The position numbers and the translations under genes are program-made. Below the pieces are notes generated by a model. The model saw only the letters and a list, made by a program, of their open reading frames with translations, was not told where the DNA came from and made no database searches. From contig CP119325.1 of assembly GCA_029202525.1 (NCBI GenBank), positions 571,001-635,000 on the forward strand: 64,000 nucleotides of DNA, in the 5' to 3' direction. Position 1 is the stretch's first letter, and each line of letters begins with the position of its first letter. Shown piece by piece: positions 9,298 through 18,137 of this stretch. This stretch comes from Candidatus Pseudomonas phytovorans. Lineage in GTDB: Bacteria; Pseudomonadota; Gammaproteobacteria; Pseudomonadales; Pseudomonadaceae.

Positions 9298-10380
9298 ATG
9301 AAGATCGGTGTAATCGGTGGCGGCCAACTGGGCCGCATGCTGGCCTTGGCGGGTACCCCGCTGGGCATGAACTTCGCCTTCCTCGACCCGGCGCCAGACG
9401 CCTGCGCTGCGCCCTTGGGCGAGCATCTGCGTGCCGATTACGGCGACCAGGACCACCTGCGCCAACTGGCCGACGAGGTCGACCTGGTCACCTTCGAGTT
9501 TGAAAGCGTTCCGGCCGAGACCGTGGCCTTCCTCTCGCAGTTCGTGCCGGTTTACCCCAGCGCCGAAGCGCTGCGCATCGCCCGCGACCGCCTGTTCGAA
9601 AAGAGCATGTTCCGCGACCTGGTTATCCCTACCCCGGCCTTCGCCGACATCCTTTCCCAGGCAGACCTGGACGCTGCAGTGGCCAGCATCGGCCTGCCGG
9701 CCGTGCTGAAAACCCGCACCCTGGGCTACGACGGCAAGGGCCAGAAGGTACTGCGCACGCCAGAAGACGTGGTAGACACCTTCGCCGAGTTGGGCAGCGT
9801 GCCATGCCTGCTGGAAGGCTTCGTGCCATTCACTGGCGAAGTGTCGCTGGTGGCCGTGCGTGCCCGTGATGGCGAAACCCGCTTCTACCCGCTGGTGCAC
9901 AACACCCACGAAAGCGGCATCCTGCGCCTGTCGGTCGCCAGCCAAGGGCACCCGCTGCAGGGCCTGGCCGAAGACTACGTTGGCCGCGTGCTGCAGAAAC
10001 TGGATTATGTTGGCGTGATGGCCTTCGAGTTCTTCGAAGTCGACGGTGGCCTGAAAGCCAACGAAATCGCCCCGCGCGTGCACAACTCCGGGCATTGGAC
10101 TACCGAAGGCGCCGAGTGCAGCCAGTTCGAGAACCACCTGCGCGCCGTCGCCGGCCTGCCGCTGGGCTCGACCGCCAAGGTGGGCGAGAGCGCCATGCTC
10201 AACTTCATCGGTGAAGTGCCGGCCGTGGACAAGGTTGTCGCCATTGGTGACTGCCACCTGCACCACTACGGCAAGGCTTTCAAGGTCGGCCGCAAGGTTG
10301 GCCACGCCACCTTGCGCTGCCATGACATGGCCACCCTTGAGCGCAAGATTGCCGAAGTAGAGGCTCTGATCAGCAACTGA
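9298..10380 (+). CDS. purK: 5-(carboxyamino)imidazole ribonucleotide synthase
   Basis: 360 aa ATP-grasp enzyme that carboxylates AIR with bicarbonate and ATP to give N5-CAIR, the PurE substrate. The N-terminus MKIGVIGGGQLGRMLA is the PurK dinucleotide-like loop. LKTRTLGYDGKGQ is the ATP-grasp lid, and EIAPRVHNSGHWT is the conserved PurK signature with metal ligands. Length is typical. It is co-transcribed with purE. Confidence 0.97.
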   Translation: MKIGVIGGGQLGRMLALAGTPLGMNFAFLDPAPDACAAPLGEHLRADYGDQDHLRQLADEVDLVTFEFESVPAETVAFLSQFVPVYPSAEALRIARDRLFEKSMFRDLVIPTPAFADILSQADLDAAVASIGLPAVLKTRTLGYDGKGQKVLRTPEDVVDTFAELGSVPCLLEGFVPFTGEVSLVAVRARDGETRFYPLVHNTHESGILRLSVASQGHPLQGLAEDYVGRVLQKLDYVGVMAFEFFEVDGGLKANEIAPRVHNSGHWTTEGAECSQFENHLRAVAGLPLGSTAKVGESAMLNFIGEVPAVDKVVAIGDCHLHHYGKAFKVGRKVGHATLRCHDMATLERKIAEVEALISN

Positions 10381-10488
10381 TCGGGCTGCAAATCGAACTT
10401 CTGCAAGCGGCTTGCCCTCTGAACATGGCAACAAGCCAAAGCCCGACTAGGCTTTGGCTTGCTCCATATTCACTGCAGAGGGATTGCC

Positions 10489-10734
10489 ATGGGAATCATT
10501 GGAACCATCTTCATCGGCCTCATCGTCGGCCTGCTGGCCCGCTTCATCAAACCGGGCGACGACAGCATGGGCTGGATCATGACCATCCTGCTGGGTATTG
10601 CCGGCTCCCTGTTAGCCACCTATGGCGGCCAGGCACTGGGCATTTACCAGGCCGGGCAGGCGGCGGGCTTCTTTGGCGCGCTGGTCGGTGCCGTGGTCCT
10701 GCTGGTGATCTACGGATTCATCAAGAAACGCTGA
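10489..10734 (+). CDS. GlsB/YeaQ/YmgE-family small membrane stress protein
   Basis: 81 aa from MGIIGTIFIGLIVGLLARF; an upstream in-frame start at 10459 lacks support. Nearly the whole chain is three hydrophobic helices with glycine-rich faces (GIAGSLLATYGG, GFFGALVGAVVLLVIYGF). The conserved ARFIKPG motif of this transglycosylase-associated (PF04226) family follows the first helix. It sits in the inner membrane; members are often induced by envelope or osmotic stress, but their biochemical role is unknown. It stands alone between purK and a DUF3299 gene. Confidence 0.88.
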   Translation: MGIIGTIFIGLIVGLLARFIKPGDDSMGWIMTILLGIAGSLLATYGGQALGIYQAGQAAGFFGALVGAVVLLVIYGFIKKR

Positions 10735-10782
10735 ATACTGGTTAGAATGCCCGGCAATTCATTCGAGTTGCCGAGCATTGCC

Positions 10783-11316
10783 ATGCGTGCCTTTTTCCTC
10801 ATCCCCCTGCTGTTGGCCAGTACCCTGGCCCATGCCGAACTGCCTGAAACCGACTGGCTGGAGCTGATGCCCAAGTCGGACCAGAAGGCACTCGAGCAAA
10901 TGCCCGAAATCGACCACAACTCGCCGGAAGCCATGGGCACCTTCACCGCCAAGGGCGGCATGAAGCAGAGCAAGGGCCTGCCGGCGGTGATGTATTCGAC
11001 CAAGACCGTGGCGGCCATGAATGGCAAGGACATCCGCCTGGGGGGCTACCCCGTACCGCTGGAGAGCGACGCCAAGGGCAACAGCACGCTGTTCTTCCTG
11101 GTGCCTTACCCGGGCGCGTGCATCCATGTACCGCCACCGCCGCCGAACCAGCTGGTGCTGGTGCGCTACCCGAAAGGCTTGAAGATCGATGACATCTATA
11201 CGCCGCTGTGGGTCAGCGGCAAGCTTAAGGTGGAAAAGGTCAGCAATGACCTGGCCGATGCGGCTTATGCGCTGGATGCAGGGAAGGTGAGGGTGGTGGA
11301 GGACGCTGACCTCTGA
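10783..11316 (+). CDS. Exported DUF3299 protein
   Basis: 177 aa from MRAFFLIPLLLASTLAHA, a signal peptide ending near residue 18. A start at 10747 would bury the signal and is rejected. The mature part has the segments GGYPVPLE, FFLVPYPGACIHVPPPPPNQ and PLWVSGKL, the hallmark of DUF3299, a family of unknown function. The single cysteine in PGACIH could bind a metal or be redox active, which is speculation. The REP pair at 11326 follows the stop. Confidence 0.88.
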   Translation: MRAFFLIPLLLASTLAHAELPETDWLELMPKSDQKALEQMPEIDHNSPEAMGTFTAKGGMKQSKGLPAVMYSTKTVAAMNGKDIRLGGYPVPLESDAKGNSTLFFLVPYPGACIHVPPPPPNQLVLVRYPKGLKIDDIYTPLWVSGKLKVEKVSNDLADAAYALDAGKVRVVEDADL

Positions 11317-11325
11317 TTTTTCTGT

Positions 11326-11424
11326 GCCGGCCTCTTCGCGGGCTTGCCCGCTCCCACAGGTACACCACAATTTTCAAGGTTTATAGAGAACCTGTGGGAG
11401 CGGGCGAGCCCGCGAAGAGGCCGG
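11326..11424. repeat. REP pair (inverted)
   Basis: REP units at 11326-11360 and 11391-11424 with full GGCCTCTTCGCGGG arms. They lie between the convergent DUF3299 gene and the mutarotase gene. Confidence 0.9.
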
Positions 11425-11441
11425 TACAGGCGCTACAAGAC

Positions 11442-12347
11442 TCAGATCATTTCACACCCAATCCTGACCCCCAGCGAACTGCTCGCCCCAGGCATCAATA
11501 CCACCAAGTCATCCCATACATTCGCCGTCTCGATGCACAACATGCGCTGCCAGCCATCATCAGCCATGTCCGCAAGCTCCTTGGCCCGCTCGGTCCAGGG
11601 GTTCCAGATCACCGCCGAACGCGACCCGCTGCTGGTCAAGGTAATCCGCCGGTTCCAGTGCGGATCGACAATGCTCAATTGCGCCGGGGTGTCGAGGTAG
11701 ATCCTGTCTGTCTCCCCGGCAAACTCAAGAGCCCCCTGCTGCTGGCGCTGTTCCCAGTTCGCCAGGGTCTCGATGTAACCCAGCCCCTCAACCCCTTCCA
11801 CCTGCGCCTGGCGCACATCGCTGACCGCAAAGTAGCTGTGCAGGGCCTGGCTGATGGTCACCGGGGTATTACCCATGTTGCGGCTGGTCAGCTGCAGTGC
11901 CAGTTCTTCTCCCAAATGCACCACGAGCTTCAGCTCGACGTCATGGGGCCAGTCGGGCAGGTCGCCCTGTGCTTCAGGCAGTTCGAATTCAATGCGCAGC
12001 CCGTCGTTCGTTTCCTCGATACCCAGCAGTTGCCAGTCACGCGCGCGCGCCAGCCCGTGGGCAGGCGCTTGCTCACCGTGGTACATGGCCTGCACGGCCT
12101 GGGGGTTGCGCTGCAGGTTGCCAAACCACGGCCAGCACACCGGCACGCCAGCGCGCACCGACTTGCCCTTGCGGAAGATGGCCTGGTCGCTCAGCCACAG
12201 CAGCGGCGGCTCGCCGACTCGCTGGTAGCTGAGGATCTGCGCGCCCTGCTGGGCGATCAGGAGTTCGGCGCGGTCACTGCTGATACGCCAGCAGTCAAGT
12301 TCGCCATGTTGCTCGGTTACGACCTGGAAGGTAGCCATTGCACTCAT
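11442..12347 (-). CDS. D-hexose-6-phosphate mutarotase (YeaD-like aldose 1-epimerase)
   Basis: 301 aa if started at MSAMATFQVV; an ATG three codons later (12338) is equally possible, and the open frame further upstream overlaps the thioesterase gene. Galactose-mutarotase fold with the YeaD motifs VRAGVPVCWPWFG, APAHGLARARDW (catalytic His region) and LHSYFAVSDV (second His). It interconverts anomers of hexose-6-phosphates in the cytosol. It lies 62 bp downstream of the thioesterase stop on the same strand and may share its transcript. Confidence 0.9.
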   Translation of the reverse strand: MSAMATFQVVTEQHGELDCWRISSDRAELLIAQQGAQILSYQRVGEPPLLWLSDQAIFRKGKSVRAGVPVCWPWFGNLQRNPQAVQAMYHGEQAPAHGLARARDWQLLGIEETNDGLRIEFELPEAQGDLPDWPHDVELKLVVHLGEELALQLTSRNMGNTPVTISQALHSYFAVSDVRQAQVEGVEGLGYIETLANWEQRQQQGALEFAGETDRIYLDTPAQLSIVDPHWNRRITLTSSGSRSAVIWNPWTERAKELADMADDGWQRMLCIETANVWDDLVVLMPGASSSLGVRIGCEMI

Positions 12348-12409
12348 CTCATTGATTGCCAGTGGGCCTTGGACCCGGGCACATGCAATGAGTTTACCGC
12401 TGGCAAGGC

Positions 12410-12808
12410 TCAGCGACGAGGCACGGAGCGGGTGCGGCCACTGCCGTCGATGGCGACGAAGACGAATGCCGCTTCGGTGACCTTGCGCCATTCACTGGAC
12501 AGCGGGTCGTCGCTCCAGACTTCGACCATCATCTGGATCGAGCTGCGGCCGATTTCCAGGGTCTGGGTATAGAACGACAATTGCGCACCTACCGCGACCG
12601 GTACCAGGAAGGCCATGCGGTCGATGGCCACGGTAGCCACGCGGCCACCGGCGACACGGCTGGCCATGGCGGTGCCGGCCAGGTCCATCTGGGCAACCAG
12701 CCAGCCGCCGAAGATGTCGCCAAAGCCATTGGTTTCGCGCGGTAGCGCAGTGATCTGCAAGGCCAGGTCGCCTTGCGGGATAGGATCTTCTTGTTCGAGC
12801 TCAATCAT
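12410..12808 (-). CDS. Acyl-CoA thioesterase, YciA-type hotdog fold
   Basis: 132 aa single hotdog domain hydrolysing acyl-CoA esters. Features of YciA-like enzymes: NGFGDIFGGWLVAQMD, containing the catalytic aspartate and active-site glycines, then ATVAIDRMAFLVPV and a C-terminal FVFVAIDGSGRTR strand. Length is normal for the family. The chain length preferred cannot be read from the sequence. Confidence 0.92.
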   Translation of the reverse strand: MIELEQEDPIPQGDLALQITALPRETNGFGDIFGGWLVAQMDLAGTAMASRVAGGRVATVAIDRMAFLVPVAVGAQLSFYTQTLEIGRSSIQMMVEVWSDDPLSSEWRKVTEAAFVFVAIDGSGRTRSVPRR

Positions 12809-13168
12809 GCGATGGGGCCTCTGACCCGTGACGCTTCGTTGGTGTGGCGCAAAGGCCGGGTAAACGATTCAGCTTGAAACATACTACGCCGATTTCGTTT
12901 CACTGGGCGGCCGTAGGGAAACTCTGCGAAACCGCCTGATAATAAAGACCGGCGTTTTCGCACAACATCCCACATTAGGCGCAGCCTTTTCCTACGAATT
13001 ACCAGTATATAGAGCATAACGGCCAGCGACGACCGCGCATTCATGAATATCTGTGTGGTTTTTGTATCGCTTTCAGCACGGCTCGGCAATTTGTTATCTT
13101 CGCTTGTCTCCCAATCCAGAAGCCGCGTACCAAGCGGCCTGCATGCCCTATAAAGAGAACAACGAGCG
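12809..13168. other. 360-bp divergent gap without a recognisable gene
   Basis: It separates the thioesterase gene (minus) from the MFS carrier gene (plus) and must contain at least one promoter, but I find no convincing -35/-10 pair. Short structures seen are GCCGC-7-GCGGC (13122-13138) and an AT-rich stretch around 13000-13020. Immediately before the MFS start, AACAACGA matches the Crc/Hfq motif at 7 of 8 positions. Confidence 0.5.
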
Positions 13169-14458
13169 ATGACTTCCGTGCCGAGCAGTATCGAGCAGCC
13201 CTCGCGGCCGCTGACCCGCAGTGACTACAAGACCCTCTCACTGTCCGCACTGGGCGGCGCGCTTGAGTTCTACGACTTCATCATCTTCGTGTTCTTTGCC
13301 ACGGTGGTGGGCAAGCTGTTCTTCCCGGCCGACATGCCTGAGTGGCTGCGCCTGATGCAAACCTTCGGCATTTTCGCTGCAGGCTATCTGGCTCGGCCGC
13401 TGGGCGGCATCATCATGGCCCACTTTGGCGACCTGCTGGGGCGCAAGAAGATGTTCACCCTGAGCATTTTCATGATGGCCCTGCCAACCCTGGTCATGGG
13501 CCTGCTGCCGACTTATGCACAGGTCGGCATGTGGGCGCCGATCCTGCTGCTGCTGATGCGTGTGATCCAGGGCGCGGCAATCGGCGGCGAGGTGCCGGGC
13601 GCCTGGGTGTTCGTGTCTGAACACGTGCCGACGCGCAACACCGGCTACGCATGCGGCACCCTGACTGCGGGGCTGACATCGGGCATCCTGCTGGGGTCAT
13701 TGGTTGCGACGTTGATCAACACTGTCTATACCCCCGAAGAAGTGGCGGATTACGCCTGGCGTGTACCGTTCCTGCTCGGTGGTGTATTCGGCCTGTTCTC
13801 GGTTTACCTGCGCCGCTGGCTGCACGAAACCCCGGTATTCGCTGAGATGCAGCAGCGCAAAGCCTTGGCAGAAGAACTGCCGCTGCGCGCGGTGCTGCGT
13901 GATCACCGTGGCGCGATCGTCCTGTCGATGCTGCTGACCTGGCTGCTTTCGGCTGGCATCGTGGTAGTGATCCTGATGACCCCTGCATTGTTGCAGACGT
14001 TCTATCACGTCAGCCCCACCGACTCGCTCAAGGCCAATAGCCTGGCAATTGTCCTGCTCAGCGTTGGTTGCATCGGCGCCGGTAGCCTGGCCGACCGCTT
14101 CGGTGCCGGTCGCGTATTCATCGTCGGCAGCCTGCTGCTGCTGGCCAGCTCGTGGACCTTCTACCATAGCCTGCCGACTCGGCCAGACCTGCTGTTCCCG
14201 CTTTATGCACTTACCGGATTGTGCGTCGGTATCGTTGGTGCAGTCCCGTATGTGATGGTAAAGGCCTTCCCGCCGGTGGTGCGCTTCAGCGGGTTGTCGT
14301 TCTCGTACAACGTGGCCTACGCGATCTTTGGCGGTTTGACACCGATGGTGGTGACCGCGCTGCTGAAGGTAAGCCCGATGGCACCTGCCTACTATGTGGC
14401 AGGCCTGTGCGCCGTGGGTCTGGCTGTGGGCTTGTACCTGTTTGCCAACAAGCGCTGA
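13169..14458 (+). CDS. MFS transporter, metabolite:H+ symporter type
   Basis: 429 aa with about 12 predicted membrane helices. The start region ALGGALEFYDFIIFVFFATVVG and the loop HFGDLLGRKKMFTLSI between helices 2 and 3 place it near the ShiA/ProP-like metabolite:H+ symporters. The second half repeats the motif less well (LADRFGAGRVF). It probably imports a small organic acid or zwitterion; the substrate is not predictable. It is monocistronic, followed by a REP pair and the pst operon. Confidence 0.9.
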   Translation: MTSVPSSIEQPSRPLTRSDYKTLSLSALGGALEFYDFIIFVFFATVVGKLFFPADMPEWLRLMQTFGIFAAGYLARPLGGIIMAHFGDLLGRKKMFTLSIFMMALPTLVMGLLPTYAQVGMWAPILLLLMRVIQGAAIGGEVPGAWVFVSEHVPTRNTGYACGTLTAGLTSGILLGSLVATLINTVYTPEEVADYAWRVPFLLGGVFGLFSVYLRRWLHETPVFAEMQQRKALAEELPLRAVLRDHRGAIVLSMLLTWLLSAGIVVVILMTPALLQTFYHVSPTDSLKANSLAIVLLSVGCIGAGSLADRFGAGRVFIVGSLLLLASSWTFYHSLPTRPDLLFPLYALTGLCVGIVGAVPYVMVKAFPPVVRFSGLSFSYNVAYAIFGGLTPMVVTALLKVSPMAPAYYVAGLCAVGLAVGLYLFANKR

Positions 14459-14474
14459 TCAGCGCTGGGGCTAC

Positions 14475-14570
14475 TGGCCTCTTCGCGGGCATGCCCGCTC
14501 CCACAGGGACCCCATAGGCCTCGAAACCTATTCAGTACCTGTGGGAGCGGGCGCGCCCGCGAAGAGGCCA
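14475..14570. repeat. REP pair (inverted)
   Basis: REP units at 14475-14508 and 14538-14570 follow the MFS stop, only 20 bp before the PHO boxes of pstS. Confidence 0.9.
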
Positions 14571-14590
14571 GGCCTGCTTTCAGTGATGGC

Positions 14591-14646
14591 CTTTCATCCA
14601 ATTGTCACAATGAAGTCATATCGTGTTCATGCGGCCTGCCGATACT
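14591..14646 (+). promoter_or_regulatory. Tandem PHO boxes and -10 of pstS
   Basis: Four 7-mers with 11-bp spacing: CTTTCAT (14591), TTGTCAC (14602), AAGTCAT (14613) and TGTTCAT (14624), i.e. two PHO boxes of the CTGTCAT-4-CTGTCAT type in register. A GATACT -10 begins at 14641, 10 bp after the last repeat, which is the expected PhoB-dependent geometry with the boxes replacing a -35. Confidence 0.87.
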
Positions 14647-14693
14647 TGGGCCCGTTCCATCCAACACCCCAATATTCCTGCTAGGAGCAAGGC

Positions 14694-15692
14694 ATGAAAC
14701 TGAAGCGTTTGATGGCGGCCCTTACCTTCGCCGCCGCGGGCGTTGCAACCGCCAACGCGGTAGCCGCCGTCGATCCGTCGATCCCGACTTACACCAAGAC
14801 CACCGGTGTTTCGGGCAACCTCTCCAGCGTTGGCTCCGACACCCTGGCGAACCTGATGACGCTGTGGGCCGAGGCCTACAAGAAGGAATATCCGAACGTA
14901 AACATCCAGATCCAGGCTGCCGGCTCTTCCACCGCGCCACCCGCGCTGACCGAAGGCACCGCCAACCTCGGCCCGATGAGCCGCAAGATGAAGGATGTCG
15001 AACTGCAGGCCTTTGAGCAGAAGTACGGCTACAAGCCGACCGCCATCCCGGTCGCCGTCGACGCGCTGGCTGTATTTGTGCACAAGGACAACCCGATCAA
15101 AGGCCTGACCATGGCTCAGGTTGACGCCATCTTCTCCTCCACCCGCCTGTGCGGTGGCAAGGCCGAGATCAAGACCTGGGGCGACGTCGGTGTGACCGGC
15201 GACCTGGCCAACAAGCCAATCCAGCTGTTCGGCCGTAACTCGGTATCGGGCACCTACGGCTATTTCAAGGAAGAAGCCCTGTGCAAAGGCGACTTCAGGC
15301 CTAACGTCAACGAACAACCTGGCTCGGCTTCGGTCGTGCAGTCGATCAGCTCTTCGCTGAACGGCATCGGCTACTCGGGCATCGGTTACAAGACCGCCAG
15401 CGTCAAGACCGTAGCCCTGGCCAAGAAAGAAGGCGGCGAGTTCGTTGAAGACAACGAAGCCAACGCCCTGAACGGCAGCTACCCGCTGTCGCGCTTCCTG
15501 TACGTCTACGTCAACAAGGCGCCGAACAAGCCTCTGGCCCCGCTGGAAGCCGAGTTCGTCAAGCTGGTGCTGTCGCAAGCTGGCCAGCAGGTCGTGGTGA
15601 AGGATGGCTACATTCCGCTGCCGGCCAAAGTCGTCGACAAGACCCTGGCTGACCTGGGCCTGTCGCACGCCGGTAACGTTGCAAAGAAGTAA
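14694..15692 (+). CDS. pstS: Phosphate ABC transporter periplasmic binding protein
   Basis: 332 aa with a signal peptide of about 25 residues (MKLKRLMAALTFAAAGVATA...). Phosphate-binding segments are present: VGSDTLANLM, GSSTAPPALTEG, and GRNSVSGTYGYFKEEALCKGDF with the SGT loop. It captures phosphate in the periplasm and delivers it to PstCA. The ribosome site AGGAG precedes the ATG. A strong hairpin (15702) follows, likely allowing more PstS than permease to be made. Confidence 0.96.
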   Translation: MKLKRLMAALTFAAAGVATANAVAAVDPSIPTYTKTTGVSGNLSSVGSDTLANLMTLWAEAYKKEYPNVNIQIQAAGSSTAPPALTEGTANLGPMSRKMKDVELQAFEQKYGYKPTAIPVAVDALAVFVHKDNPIKGLTMAQVDAIFSSTRLCGGKAEIKTWGDVGVTGDLANKPIQLFGRNSVSGTYGYFKEEALCKGDFRPNVNEQPGSASVVQSISSSLNGIGYSGIGYKTASVKTVALAKKEGGEFVEDNEANALNGSYPLSRFLYVYVNKAPNKPLAPLEAEFVKLVLSQAGQQVVVKDGYIPLPAKVVDKTLADLGLSHAGNVAKK

Positions 15693-15701
15693 GTAACTGA
15701 A

Positions 15702-15732
15702 GAAGAGGCCGGTGCCACTGCCCGGCCTCTTC
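15702..15732 (+). terminator. Strong pstS 3' hairpin without a U tract
   Basis: A perfect 11-bp stem (15702-15712/15722-15732) with a 9-nt loop lies just after the pstS stop and before the PHO box of pstC. With no T run it may stabilise the pstS mRNA 3' end or attenuate read-through rather than fully terminate. Confidence 0.6.
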
Positions 15733-15780
15733 CACGAATTCCAAGTCCGAAGCCAGGTATCCTGTGCGGCGGGCTTTCGC

Positions 15781-15825
15781 GCGTCACCACTTTGTAATGT
15801 TTTTGTCACACGGGACCGCTAGGGT
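15781..15825 (+). promoter_or_regulatory. PHO box before pstC
   Basis: 7-mers with 11-bp spacing: GCGTCAC (15781), TTGTAAT (15792) and TTGTCAC (15803), then a weak -10 TAGGGT at 15820. It suggests pstCAB has its own PhoB-dependent promoter. The predicted start of RNA would fall almost at the pstC ATG. Confidence 0.65.
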
Positions 15826-15831
15826 GTGCGC

Positions 15832-18120
15832 ATGAATGATCTGGCCAATTCCAACATGACCCAAAACTCCCAGCCCGTGCGCATTGATTTCAATACGCCC
15901 GAGTTGCAACGCAAGCGCCGCATGCGTGCGCTCAAGGACCGCCTGACCCGCTGGTATGTGCTGGTGGGCGGGCTTGCCGTATTGGCGGCCATCACCCTGA
16001 TCTTCTTCTACCTGGCCTATGTGGTGTTGCCACTGTTCCAGGGCGCCGAGCTGACCAGCAAAAAAGCCCTGGAGCCGACCTGGCTGCAGCAGGACGCCGG
16101 CAAGCCACTGATGATCGCGCTGGAAGAGCAGAACCTGGTGGGGATGCGGGTTTCGGACAAAGGCCAGGCGCTATTCTTTGATACCAAAACGGGTAACGAG
16201 CTCAAGCGCGTCGATCTGCCCGTGCCGGCAGACACCCAGGTCACGTCGATCAGTGCCGATCAGCCGGGCAGCCCGCTGGTGGTACTGGGCTTGTCCAACG
16301 GCCAGGCGTTGGTGTTCCACCACACCTACAAGATCACCTACCCGGACAACAAGAAGACCATCACCGCCAACATCGACTACCCGTATGGCGAACAGCCGTT
16401 CGTGCTCGATGAACAAGGCCGTGCGCTGGACCACGTCAGCGTCAACGTCAACGGCGACACCTTGGTACTGGCCGGCTCCACCGGCGCGCAACTGCAGGTG
16501 CTGGAGCTGACCCGCAGCGAAAACATGATGACCGAAGAGGTCACTACCGAGCAGAACCGCATCGTCCTGCCGCAGATGACCGAGGTAGTGAAGAACATCT
16601 TCATCGACCCGCGTCAGCAGTGGCTGTACGTGATCAACGGCCGGGCCACGGCCGATGTGTTCAGCCTGCGCGACAAGAGCCTTAACGGCCGCTACAAACT
16701 GTCCGAAAGTGCCGACACCGAAGTGACCGCCACTGGCCAGCTGGTCGGTGGCATCTCGCTGATCATCGGTGACTCCAAGGGTGGCCTGGCCCAGTGGTTC
16801 ATGGCCCGCGACCCGGACGGCGAATCGCGCTTCAAGCAGATCCGTACCTTCCAGATGGGCAAGGCGCCGGTCGTGCAGATTGACGCCGAAGAGCGCCGCA
16901 AGGGTTTCATCGCCCTGGACGCCGACGGCAAGCTGGGCGTGTTCCACAGCACCGCGCACCGCACCCTGCTGGTTGAGCCGGCCGCCGAAGGCCCAGGCAT
17001 CCTGGCCCTTTCGCCGCGTGCCAACCGCATCATCATCGAACAGGGTGGCAAGCTGCTGCCGCTGAGCCTGCGCAACCCGCACCCGGAAGTTTCCTTCAGC
17101 GCGCTGTGGGGCAAGGTGTGGTACGAGAACTACGACGAGCCGAAGTACGTCTGGCAGTCGACCGCATCGAACACCGACTTTGAACCCAAGCTAAGCCTGT
17201 CGCCACTGACCTTCGGTACCCTCAAGGCCGCGTTCTACGCGATGATCCTGGCGGCCCCGCTGGCTATTGCTGCGGCTATCTACACCGCCTACTTCATGGC
17301 CCCCGGCATGCGCCGCAAGGTCAAGCCGGTAATCGAGCTGATGGAGGCCATGCCGACGGTGATCCTCGGCTTCTTCGCCGGCCTGTTCCTCGCGCCATAC
17401 CTGGAAGGCCACCTGCCGGGTGTGTTCAGCCTGTTCCTGCTGATGCCGTTCGGCATCCTGCTGGCCGGCTTCACCTGGAGCCGCCTGCCAGAGTCGATTC
17501 GCCTGCGTGTGCCGGACGGCTGGGAAGCGGCGATCCTGATCCCGGTCATCCTGTTCACCGGCTGGTTCGCCCTGACCATGAGCCCTCACCTGGAAAGCTG
17601 GTTCTTCGGCGGCGACATGCGCCTGTGGATCACCAACGACCTCGGCATTACCTACGACCAGCGCAACGCCCTGGTTGTGGGTATCGCCATGGGCTTCGCG
17701 GTCATCCCGAACATCTACTCCATTGCCGAAGATGCCGTGTTCAGCGTGCCGCGCAGCCTCACCCTGGGCTCGTTGGCCCTGGGTGCGACGCCGTGGCAGA
17801 CCCTGACCCGTGTGGTCATCCTCACCGCCAGCCCGGGGATCTTCTCGGCACTGATGATCGGCATGGGCCGTGCGGTGGGTGAAACCATGATCGTGCTGAT
17901 GGCCACCGGCAACACCCCGGTGATGGAGATGAACCTGTTCGAGGGCATGCGCACCCTGGCCGCCAACGTGGCCGTGGAAATGCCGGAATCGGAAGTCGGT
18001 GGCAGCCACTATCGCGTGCTGTTCCTGGCCGCACTGGTGCTGCTGATGTTCACGTTCGTCATGAACACCTTGGCCGAGCTGATTCGCCAGCGTCTGCGCA
18101 AGAAATACTCGTCGCTTTGA
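15832..18120 (+). CDS. pstC: Phosphate ABC transporter permease PstC with a large N-terminal domain
   Basis: 762 aa from the ATG at 15832 (AGGG 8 nt upstream); a GTG at 15826 is possible. Enteric PstC is about 320 aa. One membrane helix at about 44-66 is followed by about 370 extra residues with repeated beta-strand units (LVVLGLSNGQALVFH, TLVLAGSTGAQLQVLEL, IIGDSKGGLAQWFM, FIALDADGKLGVFH) resembling a beta-propeller facing the periplasm. Residues about 460-760 are the normal permease, with EAMPTVILGFFAGLFLAP and the ATPase-contact segment GRAVGETMIVLMATGN. Large PstC proteins are usual in pseudomonads; the extra domain has no assigned role that I know of. Confidence 0.94.
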   Translation: MNDLANSNMTQNSQPVRIDFNTPELQRKRRMRALKDRLTRWYVLVGGLAVLAAITLIFFYLAYVVLPLFQGAELTSKKALEPTWLQQDAGKPLMIALEEQNLVGMRVSDKGQALFFDTKTGNELKRVDLPVPADTQVTSISADQPGSPLVVLGLSNGQALVFHHTYKITYPDNKKTITANIDYPYGEQPFVLDEQGRALDHVSVNVNGDTLVLAGSTGAQLQVLELTRSENMMTEEVTTEQNRIVLPQMTEVVKNIFIDPRQQWLYVINGRATADVFSLRDKSLNGRYKLSESADTEVTATGQLVGGISLIIGDSKGGLAQWFMARDPDGESRFKQIRTFQMGKAPVVQIDAEERRKGFIALDADGKLGVFHSTAHRTLLVEPAAEGPGILALSPRANRIIIEQGGKLLPLSLRNPHPEVSFSALWGKVWYENYDEPKYVWQSTASNTDFEPKLSLSPLTFGTLKAAFYAMILAAPLAIAAAIYTAYFMAPGMRRKVKPVIELMEAMPTVILGFFAGLFLAPYLEGHLPGVFSLFLLMPFGILLAGFTWSRLPESIRLRVPDGWEAAILIPVILFTGWFALTMSPHLESWFFGGDMRLWITNDLGITYDQRNALVVGIAMGFAVIPNIYSIAEDAVFSVPRSLTLGSLALGATPWQTLTRVVILTASPGIFSALMIGMGRAVGETMIVLMATGNTPVMEMNLFEGMRTLAANVAVEMPESEVGGSHYRVLFLAALVLLMFTFVMNTLAELIRQRLRKKYSSL

Positions 18121-18137
18121 TAGAAAGGTAGCGATCC

